Origin: an uncultured Pelosinus sp.
GTDB lineage: Bacteria > Bacillota > Negativicutes > UMGS1260
DNA: 64,000 nucleotides
Direction of reading: 5' to 3'
Assembly (NCBI GenBank): GCA_900550105.1
Contig: URQW01000006.1
Span: forward strand, 1 to 64,000
The number at the start of each line of letters is the position of its first letter. The stretch's first letter is position 1. Positions 31,257 to 40,927 of the stretch are shown piece after piece. The position numbers and the translations under genes are program-made. The notes under the pieces are model-generated. The model saw nothing but the letters and a program-made list of their open reading frames with translations. It searched no databases and was not told where the DNA came from.

Positions 31257-34200
31257 ATGCCGAAAAAAGGAATAGTTATTTTACTTGCCTTTCTGCTATT
31301 AATTGTGGGAAGCGCAGTTTTTTTGAGCCACAGTCAGCAGGTCATGTTTGGGATTTCGCAGGAAATCAGTGGGGAATTGACTAAGGCTCTTGGCCAGAAC
31401 GTAAAAATCGGTTCGATTCGGATTCGTTCTTTTCGTGAATTATCTTTAAGCGATGTGTCGATAGAGGATCAAGATGGAGAATTGCTTGGCCAGAGTAGGG
31501 AAGTAAATCTGGTTTTTTCATTGCGTCAGTTTCTCTTTGGCGGTCAGTCGGCTGCGTCAATGATTGAGGCCATTGATTTGGTATCGCCTCAAATCTTTTT
31601 ATGGCAAGACGCTGCTGGAGCTTGGAATATAGAAAAACTTTTTCAAACGAAGACGAGCGGACAATCTCCGCTAAAAAGCACGGTTACGATAGAGCAGGGA
31701 GAATTGACGGTTACCTTGTCCCAGGGGAAATGGGTCCTGTCAGATTTGAATGGAACAGCTGACTTGGCCCAATTTCCCGCTGTAGCTATGACGCTAAAGG
31801 GGACTGCTGCTGGCCAAACTTTCTCACTAGAGGGATTTATCAAAGATAAGGAAAATCTTCAAGCTGAGCTTACTGCGCCAAAAGTAGAGGTTTCGCCCTT
31901 TTTACCGCTCGTTGCGGAAGTTTTGGGGCAAAATGGGCTGGATATTCATGGCGGCCAGCTAGAAGATGTGACAGTTGTTGTCAAGAAAAATAAGGGATCG
32001 CTGCTCTTTTCTGGTGAGAGCGCTGTAAAACAGGCGGCTTTTTCTTGGCAAGGCGAGGAATTTTCGCAGGGAAGCGCTTTTCTTACGTTTACTTCTGATA
32101 AAATCAACCTCTATGGCGGAAAAGCCGAATTTGATGGGCAGCCTTTTGCTTTAAGCGGTGAAGTCTACTATAGCGGCGCCGAGCCAGTTTTTTCTGCTGC
32201 GCTTACTACGCATCAAACCGAGCTTGCTAGATTACCTCTAGCGAAAATCGGTTTAAATCAGCCGCTTTCTGGTTTGGCTGATTTAAATATTCTGGTACAA
32301 GGTACAGCGAAAGCTCCTGATGTGGCGGGCTCTGTGAATGTAAATAAAATGCAGTTAGGAAATTACGCCGTAGACCATGTCTATGGACAATTTCATTACA
32401 GCGATCAAAAACTGGCTATACATAAATTTTCTTTGCTAGGCTTCGGTGGTAATGCCAGTGGGGCTGGGACGGTAGATTTTGCCAGGGGGCAGACGGCCTT
32501 TCAGCTTTCTGGCTGGCATATTGATACGAGTTTACTTGAGGCAGCGCTACAAATGCCACTTACTGGTTATGCCGATTTTTCCCTAGCGGCATCAGGCCCC
32601 TTAGCAGTTGATCAGCTTACTGTTTTTGGTCAGGTTTCTATGCAGGCGGGAACGGTGCAAGGAATTGACTTTCAGTCGCTAGCAGCCACTGGACAAAAAA
32701 ATAGCGACGGCTCTCTGCTACTGCAGGCGGCCAGCGCGAAAATAGGCGGCGGCTCCATTTCTCTTTCTGCTGCGGTGCGGCAAGGTCAATTGACAGGCTC
32801 TATTTGGGCCCAAGACATTAATGCCGCTCCTTTAGCGGCGGCCTATAGCGAGATTCCCGTCAAAGGAACTTTTTCTCTGGGAGGGCAGTTAGGCGGATCT
32901 TTGAATGAGCCGACTTTTACCGGACAGGTTCTAGGAGAGCAGGGAAGTTTGGCAAGTCAGCCCTTTGACCAACTGAGCGGGCGTGTTCACGTATCACAGA
33001 ATAGACTGTATCTTGATGAAGTTAATACAGAGTATCATCGTCAGGTGGAAAAAAGTGATCCGAAGCTTTTAAGTCCGGAAATAGTGACACGGTACCATTT
33101 GACGGGTTCCATAGAATTTACCGGTGAACAGCGCATCGACTTAACTGCCGCCTTAACCAAGGGGCGAGCGGAAGATCTTGTGGCCGTTCTAGCTCCTGGG
33201 GAACGACTGACTGGCAATATTGATGCCGATTTGCGGTTGACAGGGACAATCAAGCAGCCTGAGGCGTTCATGGCTGCAAACTTTACCGATGGCAGCTATC
33301 GTGGTTATATTATTCGACAGGCTGAAGCGCTGGTCCAGCACCATCAAGGCGTTACTACCGTCGATCATCTAAAAGTACGGGCAGTACCAGCGAATTTTGA
33401 ATTGAGTGGTACCATTGATGCCAATAAACAAATGAATTTTGCCGTAGATATTAAAAATATTCGTTTAAACCGCTTATTCGTCGAACTGCCTTATCCGGTC
33501 ACCGGACGCGGCGATTTTGCCGGACAATTGACCGGGACGCCAGATGATCCTGTTTTTACTGGTGAATTGACGGCGCAAAATGTAAAAGTGAAAGGTCAGC
33601 CGATTACCGGAGTTTTAGGCCATGTAATTCTTGATAAACGAACTCTTACCGTGCCGGATCTGACCTTTAGCCAGGGCGGCGGAACCTTCCGCTTACGTGG
33701 CGGTTTGGATTTGATTGACAAGACTATGGGCGGCGTGATGGAGGTTACGAATGCTTCCGTCAGTACGCTGATGCCTTTCTTTGATTTGCCGCCAGATCAG
33801 GTCACTGGCCTGTTCAACGGCGAAATGCAGGCTTATGGCGCTTGGGATAATCCTACAGCCTCCTTACGGGCTAAGTTGGATCATGGGACGATCAAACACT
33901 ATCCCTTAGAAAATATTGATATTGACTTGTCACTGGCAAATCACGTTGTTACAGTGAATCATTTTCAGGCGCAGCAGGGCAATGGGCGGCTTGTCGTAAC
34001 CGGATCAGCCGATTTAAAGGGGCAAATCAATTTGAATGTCTTCGGCAATCAAATTGATAGCGGTTTATTTTCGGCTTGGTATGATACGAAAGTTCCTGTC
34101 CATGGCGAAGCCTTAATTGCCATGACACTTACGGGCGATACAAAAGCGCCGCAAGCTGCTGTTTCTATTGGTATCACGAATGGCAGTATTCAAGATCAGA

Positions 34201-35690
34201 GTTTTGATACGCTTAGCGGCAGTTTTATTGTTACGCCGCAGCAAATCGATATCAATCAGATCACCTTGACAAAAAACAGTTATGTCGCCAGTGCTACCGG
34301 GAAAATACCGCTAAAATCACTGAGTGACAGCGAAATTTGGCCCAATCTTTCGCCGATTACCAATTCCCATTACAGTCAGGTGAGCAAAAAGATTGTGTCT
34401 GATGGGGAAATGGATTTAAAAATCATGCTCGACCAAGCGGATTTGGGGATTTTGCCACTTCTTACGAAGCGAGTGGCCTGGGCGACAGGACAGACTCAAG
34501 GGATCGTTTATGTAAACGGTACGCTTGATAATCCAAAGGTATCAGGCGACTTTACAGTCCTTGATGGCGTGATCAAATTTTCTGATTTAAAAGAGCCCTT
34601 GCAAAACTTGTCTATTGCCATTAGCCTACAAGGTGATAAAATAGTTGTAAACACGTTTCAAGGCACAATGGGAAAAGGCGGGTTTACCCTCAACGGTTCA
34701 GCAGCGATTCGCGGGCGATCTTTAGCAGACTATGCTTTTAATCTATATCTTAACGCGTTAGAAATTGATCATCGCAACTTTAAAGGCCCTGTCAGTGCTT
34801 CGCTGCAGTTAATGCCGAAAGCGGGAAAACCGCTGCTTTCTGGTAAGATGTTATTTGAACGCGATCAGATTGATATTCCAATGATCCCTGACATGGAACC
34901 TACTAACTTTGATATGGGGCTTGATGTTACGGTAGAGGCCGGTAAAAATGTCCGATTTTATAACCCTTATATGTATGATTTTTATGTTGAGGGAAAAACG
35001 ACTTTTGGCGGTACTTGGCAAAAGCTTGAGCCAACAGGCCGATTTACTGTGAGTCGTGGTCAGCTTACCTATTTTACGGCGCCCTTTAAGATTGTTTCCG
35101 GTTCCGCTGAGTTTACACCCTATAATGGGCTCATGCCTGTCATAAAGTTAACTTCTTATTTCCAGATTCAGCAGATTAATCTAGCGCAACAGACCACCGT
35201 CACGTTAGGTGTTAATGGTCCAGCCAATGCGATGAATTTTAAATTATCAGCCAACCCGCCGATGAGCCAGGAAGCCATTCTTTCACTGCTGACGCTTAGA
35301 AGTCGCTATTTTGAGCGACAAAGTTCCGATACTTCGTTTGGCGTCGATCAAGTTGGCAGTGTCGTAAGCTCTGGTATTGAGGCGCAGCTCTTCAGTCCCG
35401 TGGAAAATACCTTAAAGGACTTTTTTGGTGTGGATGACTTTCATATTGTAAGAAGTACCGACTATCTGACAACTGATGGGACAGTCGGACGAGGCTCTCG
35501 TGATGTTTACAATGTAGAAATTAGCAAATATTTAACAGACCGTTTTTCCATAAACCTTTCTCGTGGCGTCGATAACTCATCACAGAAGATTGGCGTCCTC
35601 TACCAATTCAATGAACATGTAAGCAGCGGTCTTTATTATGATTCAGTGAAGAAGACGCAGTTTAATATTCTAACTCGCTATGCTTTTTGA
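31257..35690 (+). CDS. tamB: TamB/DUF490-family inner-to-outer membrane bridge protein
   Basis: TamB-type proteins are AsmA-like, periplasm-spanning beta-groove proteins implicated in lipid transport and outer-membrane protein insertion. The product has about 1,477 residues. It begins with a membrane anchor (KKGIVILLAFLLLIVGSAVFL) and continues as repeating beta-rich units (many 'G..L.G.ltG....P.f.G' motifs). It ends with the DUF490 domain, including GPANAMNFKLSANPPMSQEAILSLLTLRSRYF and a terminal YAF. ATG 31257 lies 6 bp after AGGAGG. The adjacent BamA supports the role. Confidence 0.93.
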   Translation: MPKKGIVILLAFLLLIVGSAVFLSHSQQVMFGISQEISGELTKALGQNVKIGSIRIRSFRELSLSDVSIEDQDGELLGQSREVNLVFSLRQFLFGGQSAASMIEAIDLVSPQIFLWQDAAGAWNIEKLFQTKTSGQSPLKSTVTIEQGELTVTLSQGKWVLSDLNGTADLAQFPAVAMTLKGTAAGQTFSLEGFIKDKENLQAELTAPKVEVSPFLPLVAEVLGQNGLDIHGGQLEDVTVVVKKNKGSLLFSGESAVKQAAFSWQGEEFSQGSAFLTFTSDKINLYGGKAEFDGQPFALSGEVYYSGAEPVFSAALTTHQTELARLPLAKIGLNQPLSGLADLNILVQGTAKAPDVAGSVNVNKMQLGNYAVDHVYGQFHYSDQKLAIHKFSLLGFGGNASGAGTVDFARGQTAFQLSGWHIDTSLLEAALQMPLTGYADFSLAASGPLAVDQLTVFGQVSMQAGTVQGIDFQSLAATGQKNSDGSLLLQAASAKIGGGSISLSAAVRQGQLTGSIWAQDINAAPLAAAYSEIPVKGTFSLGGQLGGSLNEPTFTGQVLGEQGSLASQPFDQLSGRVHVSQNRLYLDEVNTEYHRQVEKSDPKLLSPEIVTRYHLTGSIEFTGEQRIDLTAALTKGRAEDLVAVLAPGERLTGNIDADLRLTGTIKQPEAFMAANFTDGSYRGYIIRQAEALVQHHQGVTTVDHLKVRAVPANFELSGTIDANKQMNFAVDIKNIRLNRLFVELPYPVTGRGDFAGQLTGTPDDPVFTGELTAQNVKVKGQPITGVLGHVILDKRTLTVPDLTFSQGGGTFRLRGGLDLIDKTMGGVMEVTNASVSTLMPFFDLPPDQVTGLFNGEMQAYGAWDNPTASLRAKLDHGTIKHYPLENIDIDLSLANHVVTVNHFQAQQGNGRLVVTGSADLKGQINLNVFGNQIDSGLFSAWYDTKVPVHGEALIAMTLTGDTKAPQAAVSIGITNGSIQDQSFDTLSGSFIVTPQQIDINQITLTKNSYVASATGKIPLKSLSDSEIWPNLSPITNSHYSQVSKKIVSDGEMDLKIMLDQADLGILPLLTKRVAWATGQTQGIVYVNGTLDNPKVSGDFTVLDGVIKFSDLKEPLQNLSIAISLQGDKIVVNTFQGTMGKGGFTLNGSAAIRGRSLADYAFNLYLNALEIDHRNFKGPVSASLQLMPKAGKPLLSGKMLFERDQIDIPMIPDMEPTNFDMGLDVTVEAGKNVRFYNPYMYDFYVEGKTTFGGTWQKLEPTGRFTVSRGQLTYFTAPFKIVSGSAEFTPYNGLMPVIKLTSYFQIQQINLAQQTTVTLGVNGPANAMNFKLSANPPMSQEAILSLLTLRSRYFERQSSDTSFGVDQVGSVVSSGIEAQLFSPVENTLKDFFGVDDFHIVRSTDYLTTDGTVGRGSRDVYNVEISKYLTDRFSINLSRGVDNSSQKIGVLYQFNEHVSSGLYYDSVKKTQFNILTRYAF

Positions 35691-35716
35691 AGCGGGAAAC
35701 ACTTTGTAAGAATAGG

Positions 35717-36364
35717 ATGGACGCAATGAGTTTGCAGGATTATTTAATAGAACTAAATAAAGTTGAGCTTTTAACTCCCGCGGCCGAGGCCCAACTTTGG
35801 TCTCGCTATAAAGACGGCGATGATTTAGCAGCACGCAGCGAACTCATTGAACGCTACCAGCCCCTGGTTTTTAAAACAGCCGGCCGGTTTCGCGCTGGCG
35901 AAACGCTAATGCTTGATTTGATTCAAGAAGGAACTGTAGGTCTGATTGAAGCGGCGGAAAGTTATGAGCCACAGCGAAATGTTGCCTTTGCTGTGTATGC
36001 GCTTCATCGGATTCGCGGGCGGATGCTGAACTATCTGGCGAAGGAAGGCAAGCAAAATTGGGCCTATATGGACGGACCTGTAAATGAAGCAGATACTGCC
36101 ACATTAGGAGATTATTTAGCCGATCAAGGTCCTAGTCTAGCGTCTCAAACCGAACAAAGCTTTTTAGTCAGTCAATTAAAGCATGCCATTGACCGCTTAC
36201 CGCAGAAAGAACAAATTGCTGTCAGCGGCATGTATTTAGAAGAGCAAGAACCTAAGAATTTAGCTCAGTCGCTTGATGTGAGCGTATCGCATTTGTATCG
36301 CCTACAGAAACAGGGAATCCGGCGAATTCGCGGTATGATGGCTAAGTTAATGCAAAACTGGTAA
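35717..36364 (+). CDS. Sigma-70 family RNA polymerase sigma factor
   Basis: This is a 216-residue sigma factor. It has region 2 (DLIQEGTVGLIEAAESYEPQRNVAFAVYALHRIRGRMLNYL, about 70-110) and region 4 with a helix-turn-helix (LPQKEQIAVSGMYLEEQEPKNLAQSLDVSVSHLYRLQKQG). Region 3 is short. It resembles the WhiG/FliA/SigF-length class but I cannot name an orthologue. It follows tamB by 26 bp (start ATG 35717 or 35726). Its place inside an envelope cluster suggests an envelope-stress or cluster regulator, an inference only. No anti-sigma gene is adjacent. Confidence 0.85.
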   Translation: MDAMSLQDYLIELNKVELLTPAAEAQLWSRYKDGDDLAARSELIERYQPLVFKTAGRFRAGETLMLDLIQEGTVGLIEAAESYEPQRNVAFAVYALHRIRGRMLNYLAKEGKQNWAYMDGPVNEADTATLGDYLADQGPSLASQTEQSFLVSQLKHAIDRLPQKEQIAVSGMYLEEQEPKNLAQSLDVSVSHLYRLQKQGIRRIRGMMAKLMQNW

Positions 36365-36493
36365 GCTTTTCGTATAAAATCAATGATAAATTATGAAAAT
36401 AAGTGATTATGACTCAAAAAACGGCAAGAATGTGCGATTTTCTTGGAAAAAAGCTGAAAAAAAGACGAATTTAAGTGACCAGAATCTGGACCC

Positions 36494-36522
36494 TTCCCTT
36501 GATTATAAAATGTGGTTATAAT
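36494..36522 (+). promoter_or_regulatory. Candidate promoter upstream of the small membrane protein and bamA
   Basis: A perfect TATAAT (36517-36522) lies 17 bp after a weak TTCCCT. The 171-bp gap between the sigma-factor gene and the next gene shows no other structure. Confidence 0.4.
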
Positions 36523-36535
36523 AGAGGTGGTCAAT

Positions 36536-37096
36536 ATGGGTGAATTTAAAGGGAAAATCAGTGCACATCTCCGGTCAGCGCAAAAATGGCTGCATCGGGC
36601 TGAACAAGCTTTTGAGAGCGAGAAAGATACGCAGGGAAAACTGAATCTTATGCTTGCTCAGGCTGAACTTCAGCATATCCAGGAAAAAACGATTCAACAG
36701 AAAACCTTTTCTTGGAAAAAGCAGCTAGCTGCCTTCTCTTTGGCTGCTTTACTTGTTTCTGTAGGGATAGGGGGCGCCTATGTTTATTTGGCGCAGCAAA
36801 AGACAAGTGAAGTTTTGCCGCAGATAGCTGAAACAAAACCCTTATTACCTGTCCATCCCACTGTGCCTGCCGTAACGGATCCAGTTGAAAAAAAATCGAC
36901 TGTGACAGAAAAGCAGGCTGATGTAATGCCGCCTAAGCAAAGTTTGATGACGACAGCGCCGCAGACAGTTTCAGAACCTGTTCGCAAAGCGCCTGTCCCT
37001 GAAACAGTTCCGACGCAGGACACGGCAAAAGTCGTAGCGCCGGAAGAAATGCAGCAGCTAATTCGGGCTGCCGGAAAATCTTTGCGCGGGCAGTAA
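36536..37096 (+). CDS. Single-pass membrane protein of unknown function
   Basis: I do not recognise this 186-residue protein. It has a helical, charged cytoplasmic N-terminus (about residues 1-55), one membrane segment (QLAAFSLAALLVSVGIGGAYVYL) and a Pro/Thr/Val-rich periplasmic tail resembling a wall-spanning linker. ATG 36536 follows AGAGGTGG. It lies between a sigma-factor gene and bamA. The N-terminus-in topology next to a sigma factor is compatible with an anti-sigma role, but no anti-sigma motif is seen. Confidence 0.75.
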   Translation: MGEFKGKISAHLRSAQKWLHRAEQAFESEKDTQGKLNLMLAQAELQHIQEKTIQQKTFSWKKQLAAFSLAALLVSVGIGGAYVYLAQQKTSEVLPQIAETKPLLPVHPTVPAVTDPVEKKSTVTEKQADVMPPKQSLMTTAPQTVSEPVRKAPVPETVPTQDTAKVVAPEEMQQLIRAAGKSLRGQ

Positions 37097-37128
37097 GTTG
37101 AGTTGAAAGTTCTATAAGGAGGGAATAC

Positions 37129-38895
37129 ATGAATACAAGACGCTACGGGCTGTTTATAGTTGCCGTCTTTCTCTGTACCGTTTTGTTTCTAGGGTCAACT
37201 TCTTCTGTTTTTGCCGCTGATATGACGGGGAAAACAGTCGCGGCTGTTGCCGTAAGTGGTAATAAGACCGTAGAGACAGGGAAGATTCTTGCAGCGATTC
37301 AGCTAAAGCCCGGCGATGTACTCACAGGCGATGCAGTCCGTAAGGATATGCAGTCCGTCTATGATCTTGGGTACTTCTATGATATTGTGGTGAATTTCTC
37401 CGAGGTACCAGAAGGAGTTAAAGTTACCTACACTGTTTTAGAGAATCCATTACTAACGAATGTGGTTGTAAAAGGCAATACGAAAGTTACGACGGAAGCC
37501 ATTCTTGGTATGGTACAAGCTCCTAAAAACAGTATTATCAATATGAAGAGCCTCAACGAAAATATGCGGGCCATTGAGCAGTACTATCATGATCAGGGCT
37601 ATATTTTAGCAAAAGTCAGTGATGTAAGCGCCAGCCCTGATGGGACTTTGACGATTACGATTAATGAAGGAATGCTGGAGAATATTGTTGTTAAGGGCAA
37701 TCAAAAGACCAAAGATTATGTAATTACCCGCGAAATGACGATTAAGCCAGGCGAACCTTTTAATGCTAAGTTGGCAAGACGTAGCATGCAAAAGATCTAT
37801 AATCTTGGTTATTTTGAAGATGTCAATATGAAACTCAACCCCGGTCGTGAACCCAATGCCGTATCGATGGAAGCCGATGTAGTTGAGCAAAAAACAGGGA
37901 CTTTCTCTATTGGCGGCGGTTATAGTCATAATGACGGGCTTGTTGGCATTATTGAGCTAGGTGATAATAATTTAGCCGGAACAGGTGACAAGGCGAAGAT
38001 TCACTGGGAATTTGGCGGCAATGCCAGCAGTCGAAACTATGAATTTTCTTATACGCATCCATGGCTTGATGACCAACAAACTTCTATCGGTTTTAGTATC
38101 TATAACATGACGAATCAGTATACTGATTATGGCATGTATCGTTCAGATGGCAGCTATGACGACAAAGCCAGTCGATCTACCTATGACAAGAATCGCAAAG
38201 GGTATGAAGTTACGTTAGGTCGTCCTGCCAATGAATATTTACAGAACTATGTTACTTTTAAGAACCGGAGAGACACATGGGTTAGTCATGTATCGGGAGA
38301 TATTGATTACTCCAATACGACCGATCCTCATTTTACCAATTACTTGAAAGATAATTTTGGGTTGACACGCAGTATCACTTTGACGCGCGTTTATGATGAT
38401 CGTGACAATGTCTTTAATCCAACAGAAGGCAGTCGCTATTCTTTAAGTGGTGAATTTGCCGGACGATTCATGAAAGGCGACTTCAATTTTAACAAATACA
38501 CGGCAGAAGGTCGTCGTTACTTTAAGATTAATGATGATCATGTCATTGCTGTTCGTGTCACTGCTGGCTATGCCACAGGTAAAATTTCCGAAGCAAATCA
38601 GTTTGCTGTTGGCGGTGCTGATACACTCAGAGGCTATGATGATGATCAGTTTAAAGGCAACCGTATGGTAGCGGCTTCGGCTGAATATCGTTTCCCCATT
38701 ATCAAAAAAGTGCAAGGCGTAGTATTTGGCGATATTGGTAATGCCTGGAATGATACAGGACTTAAAGTCAGCGATCTTAAAAAGAGCGTTGGTGTCGGCA
38801 TTCGTCTCACCACGCCGATTGGTCCGATTCGGTTTGACTTTGCTAAAGGGGATCAGGGGAATAAAACCCATTTCAGCTTTGGCGGCCAATTCTAA
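37129..38895 (+). CDS. bamA: Outer membrane protein assembly factor BamA
   Basis: BamA is the Omp85 insertase of outer-membrane beta-barrel proteins. The 588-residue protein has a signal peptide (ends SVFAAD) and about three POTRA domains (35-105, 107-182, 184-262). E. coli has five. A 16-strand-type barrel follows, with GRRYFKINDDHVIAVRVTAGYATG and the lid motif VGGADTLRGYDDDQFKGNR (VRGF-like). It ends in phenylalanine (FGGQF). It is shorter than enterobacterial BamA because of the fewer POTRAs. Confidence 0.96.
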   Translation: MNTRRYGLFIVAVFLCTVLFLGSTSSVFAADMTGKTVAAVAVSGNKTVETGKILAAIQLKPGDVLTGDAVRKDMQSVYDLGYFYDIVVNFSEVPEGVKVTYTVLENPLLTNVVVKGNTKVTTEAILGMVQAPKNSIINMKSLNENMRAIEQYYHDQGYILAKVSDVSASPDGTLTITINEGMLENIVVKGNQKTKDYVITREMTIKPGEPFNAKLARRSMQKIYNLGYFEDVNMKLNPGREPNAVSMEADVVEQKTGTFSIGGGYSHNDGLVGIIELGDNNLAGTGDKAKIHWEFGGNASSRNYEFSYTHPWLDDQQTSIGFSIYNMTNQYTDYGMYRSDGSYDDKASRSTYDKNRKGYEVTLGRPANEYLQNYVTFKNRRDTWVSHVSGDIDYSNTTDPHFTNYLKDNFGLTRSITLTRVYDDRDNVFNPTEGSRYSLSGEFAGRFMKGDFNFNKYTAEGRRYFKINDDHVIAVRVTAGYATGKISEANQFAVGGADTLRGYDDDQFKGNRMVAASAEYRFPIIKKVQGVVFGDIGNAWNDTGLKVSDLKKSVGVGIRLTTPIGPIRFDFAKGDQGNKTHFSFGGQF

Positions 38896-38926
38896 AACGA
38901 ATGAATTTTAAGACAAGCTAAGCAAC

Positions 38927-38960
38927 AGGAAAAGTCAGGTAAATCGCCTGACTTTTCCTT
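38927..38960. terminator. Terminator after bamA
   Basis: A perfect 13-bp stem, AGGAAAAGTCAGG (38927-38939) with CCTGACTTTTCCT (38947-38959), has a 7-nt loop. It is T-rich on the 3' arm. Confidence 0.85.
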
Positions 38961-38978
38961 ATAACCTGCAGAGGGGAG

Positions 38979-40262
38979 GTGGCTGTTATTCGTGCAGTTT
39001 GGCGCTATAGCTTACTGACTCTGCTGTTCTTACTGGTTTTGACGCCCGTAGTCGCAGCTCAGCCTGTTGTTGAAACGCTCAGCGTCAATGTGAATTCAAC
39101 AGCGCCACCGCCGCCCAAAGCGTTAAAGCGGATGGAAGCAAGTATTTCGACAGTGGGGCAGCATATTTTACTAGGCAGAACGATAGCCGAAGTAGCGGCA
39201 AATCACAGCGCTTATGAGAAAGTAATTAAAGAAGTCTTTGAGCGGGTTCTTGTCGGTTACTCCGTACAGTCGGTAAGCGTCTTTGCCGACCAGGAGACCG
39301 AAATTAGAGTCAACTTAGAGCCTTGGGGCGCTACGGTGAAGGAAGTTCGGCTTGATGTTGAATTTACGGGCTTATCGCCAGAAATGGCAGCGCTAGCTGG
39401 TCAAGAACTTGTTTCTGTGCCAGAGCGGTTGCAGGAGAATTTAGTGGGGCTGCCGATTGATGCCGTGGATTGGGCTGCAAGCCTGGTAAAAGAAAGTCTT
39501 AGAGACCTCGTTGCTGACCGACTGCCTGAGTTTCGCCCTATCTTTGAGGTGATACCAGGGCCTGTAACCACTGTAAAAATGACGCTGAGCCCTGTAGGAG
39601 AAATTGTTCAGTTTACAGAAGTAGCTATTCGTTCGCACACTTTGCCGAGCCTGTTGCTGTATGATGCGAAAGAGCCGCTAGAAGAGATGGCGAAGGAAAT
39701 TCGCGGTCTCCCTATATCGTTTGTACAGCGCCAGCGTGACTATTTTAAGCAGAAAATGCTGGCTAGGGTGCAGGCTTTGCCAATGACACAGCGTTATGGT
39801 CTTACTTACCGTCTTGTCTTATCAGCGGCGAATGTAACAACGTTTGTACTGCTGCCGGAAACGACAAAGTATCGTTTTTTTGCCGAAGGGTATCTTGATA
39901 CAGGACGAAAGCAAAATAATACGTCAGCTCGAATTCATGTGGGCAAATGGGTCAATCCCCGCAATGAGCTTTTTGTGGAAAGCAATGTTGTAACAGGTTC
40001 TATGAGCTGGGATTTTTCACCAGGCTATGCCTATCGGTTTTCAAAACAAACACTTGGCGGCTTTAAGTACAGTCTGAATGATCATGAAACGCGCCTGTTT
40101 ATAGAGCAGGAGCTAGGTAAAGGCTACATGCTTCGTTTGGAACGAGTACCGCTTAGAAATTACAATGAATTTGCCTTGCGTTATAAAATTCATGATTTTT
40201 TGAGTGCTGAATATGTTGTTACAAGCGATGAGCATTATCTTAGATTAGTAGGAAATCTCTAG
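38979..40262 (+). CDS. Putative outer-membrane/periplasmic protein of the Negativicute envelope cluster
   Basis: I recognise no named family. The 427-residue protein has a signal peptide (LLTLLFLLVLTPVVAAQP). A mixed alpha/beta, POTRA-like region follows (about 55-290; repeated modules with KEVRLDVEFTGLSPE and VKMTLSPVGEIVQFTEVAI). The last 130 residues look like alternating beta strands (FAEGYLDTGRK..., LFVESNVVTGSMSWDF..., YRFSKQTLGGFKYSLND). It may be a small POTRA-plus-barrel protein. The GTG start lies very close to its Shine-Dalgarno, so the start is uncertain. It lies between bamA and ompH. Confidence 0.7.
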   Translation: MAVIRAVWRYSLLTLLFLLVLTPVVAAQPVVETLSVNVNSTAPPPPKALKRMEASISTVGQHILLGRTIAEVAANHSAYEKVIKEVFERVLVGYSVQSVSVFADQETEIRVNLEPWGATVKEVRLDVEFTGLSPEMAALAGQELVSVPERLQENLVGLPIDAVDWAASLVKESLRDLVADRLPEFRPIFEVIPGPVTTVKMTLSPVGEIVQFTEVAIRSHTLPSLLLYDAKEPLEEMAKEIRGLPISFVQRQRDYFKQKMLARVQALPMTQRYGLTYRLVLSAANVTTFVLLPETTKYRFFAEGYLDTGRKQNNTSARIHVGKWVNPRNELFVESNVVTGSMSWDFSPGYAYRFSKQTLGGFKYSLNDHETRLFIEQELGKGYMLRLERVPLRNYNEFALRYKIHDFLSAEYVVTSDEHYLRLVGNL

Positions 40263-40281
40263 GCATGTAGCAAGATAATCA

Positions 40282-40310
40282 TTGAATGTAACGAGCGGCC
40301 TTGTTATAAT
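40282..40310 (+). promoter_or_regulatory. Strong sigma-A promoter for the first OmpH/Skp gene
   Basis: TTGAAT (40282-40287) and TATAAT (40305-40310) are 17 bp apart. A TGT immediately before TATAAT makes an extended -10. Confidence 0.75.
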
Positions 40311-40360
40311 GAACTAGAGTCTATGGTATTCGATTTTGTATGGGAAAGAAGGGGTATTTA

Positions 40361-40840
40361 ATGTTAAATGCGTTAAAAAACAAAAAAGTAGTTCGCTTTG
40401 TATCTTTGGCTGTAGCCGTTGTATTTTTACTGGGAGTCGGCGCCATTGCGGTGACGCAGAGCGGCGGGAAAGTAGCCTCAGCTGCATCTTCTTCATCAAC
40501 AATTGGCGTAGTAAACAGCAATTCCATTTTCCAACAGCATCCTGATCTTGCTAAAATCGATCAGCAAATGCAAGCAGAAGTGGATCAAGCAAAAAAAGAT
40601 TTTGACAGTAAAACAGCAAATATGAATGATAAAGAAAAACAAGATTATTACGGCCAAGTGCAGCAACGTTTACAACTGAAACAGCAGGAATTAGTAGCTC
40701 CTATTCGCGACCAGATTGATGGCGCAATCAAAAGCGTAGCTGATGCTAAAGGCTTGACGGTTGTTCTCGAAAAAGGTTCTGTAGTATATGGCGGACAAGA
40801 CATTACCGATGATGTTGTTAAAAAACTGACCGGTAAATAA
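40361..40840 (+). CDS. OmpH/Skp-family periplasmic chaperone 1
   Basis: Skp-type chaperones hold unfolded outer-membrane proteins in the periplasm. The 159-residue protein has an N-terminal membrane/signal segment (FVSLAVAVVFLLGVGAIAV). It then has the OmpH pattern: a beta strand (IGVVNSNSIFQQHPDLAKIDQQM), a coiled-coil arm rich in Lys, Gln and Asp, and the closing strand (GLTVVLEKGSVVYGGQDITDDVVKKL). ATG 40361 is 8 bp after AAGAAGGGG. Two more OmpH-like genes follow. Confidence 0.87.
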   Translation: MLNALKNKKVVRFVSLAVAVVFLLGVGAIAVTQSGGKVASAASSSSTIGVVNSNSIFQQHPDLAKIDQQMQAEVDQAKKDFDSKTANMNDKEKQDYYGQVQQRLQLKQQELVAPIRDQIDGAIKSVADAKGLTVVLEKGSVVYGGQDITDDVVKKLTGK

Positions 40841-40858
40841 AGAAGAAGCAAAAGATCA

Positions 40859-40890
40859 GCCGAGCCGGTGTAAGCTGTGCTCGGTTCTTC
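40859..40890 (+). terminator. Weak hairpin between ompH genes 1 and 2
   Basis: AGCCGAGC pairs with GCTCGGTT (one mismatch or G-U) across a 13-nt loop, followed by CTTCCTT. It may partially terminate. Confidence 0.4.
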
Positions 40891-40927
40891 CTTGCCCTAA
40901 AATTTGCCTGTTGAAAGTGGTGATTCG

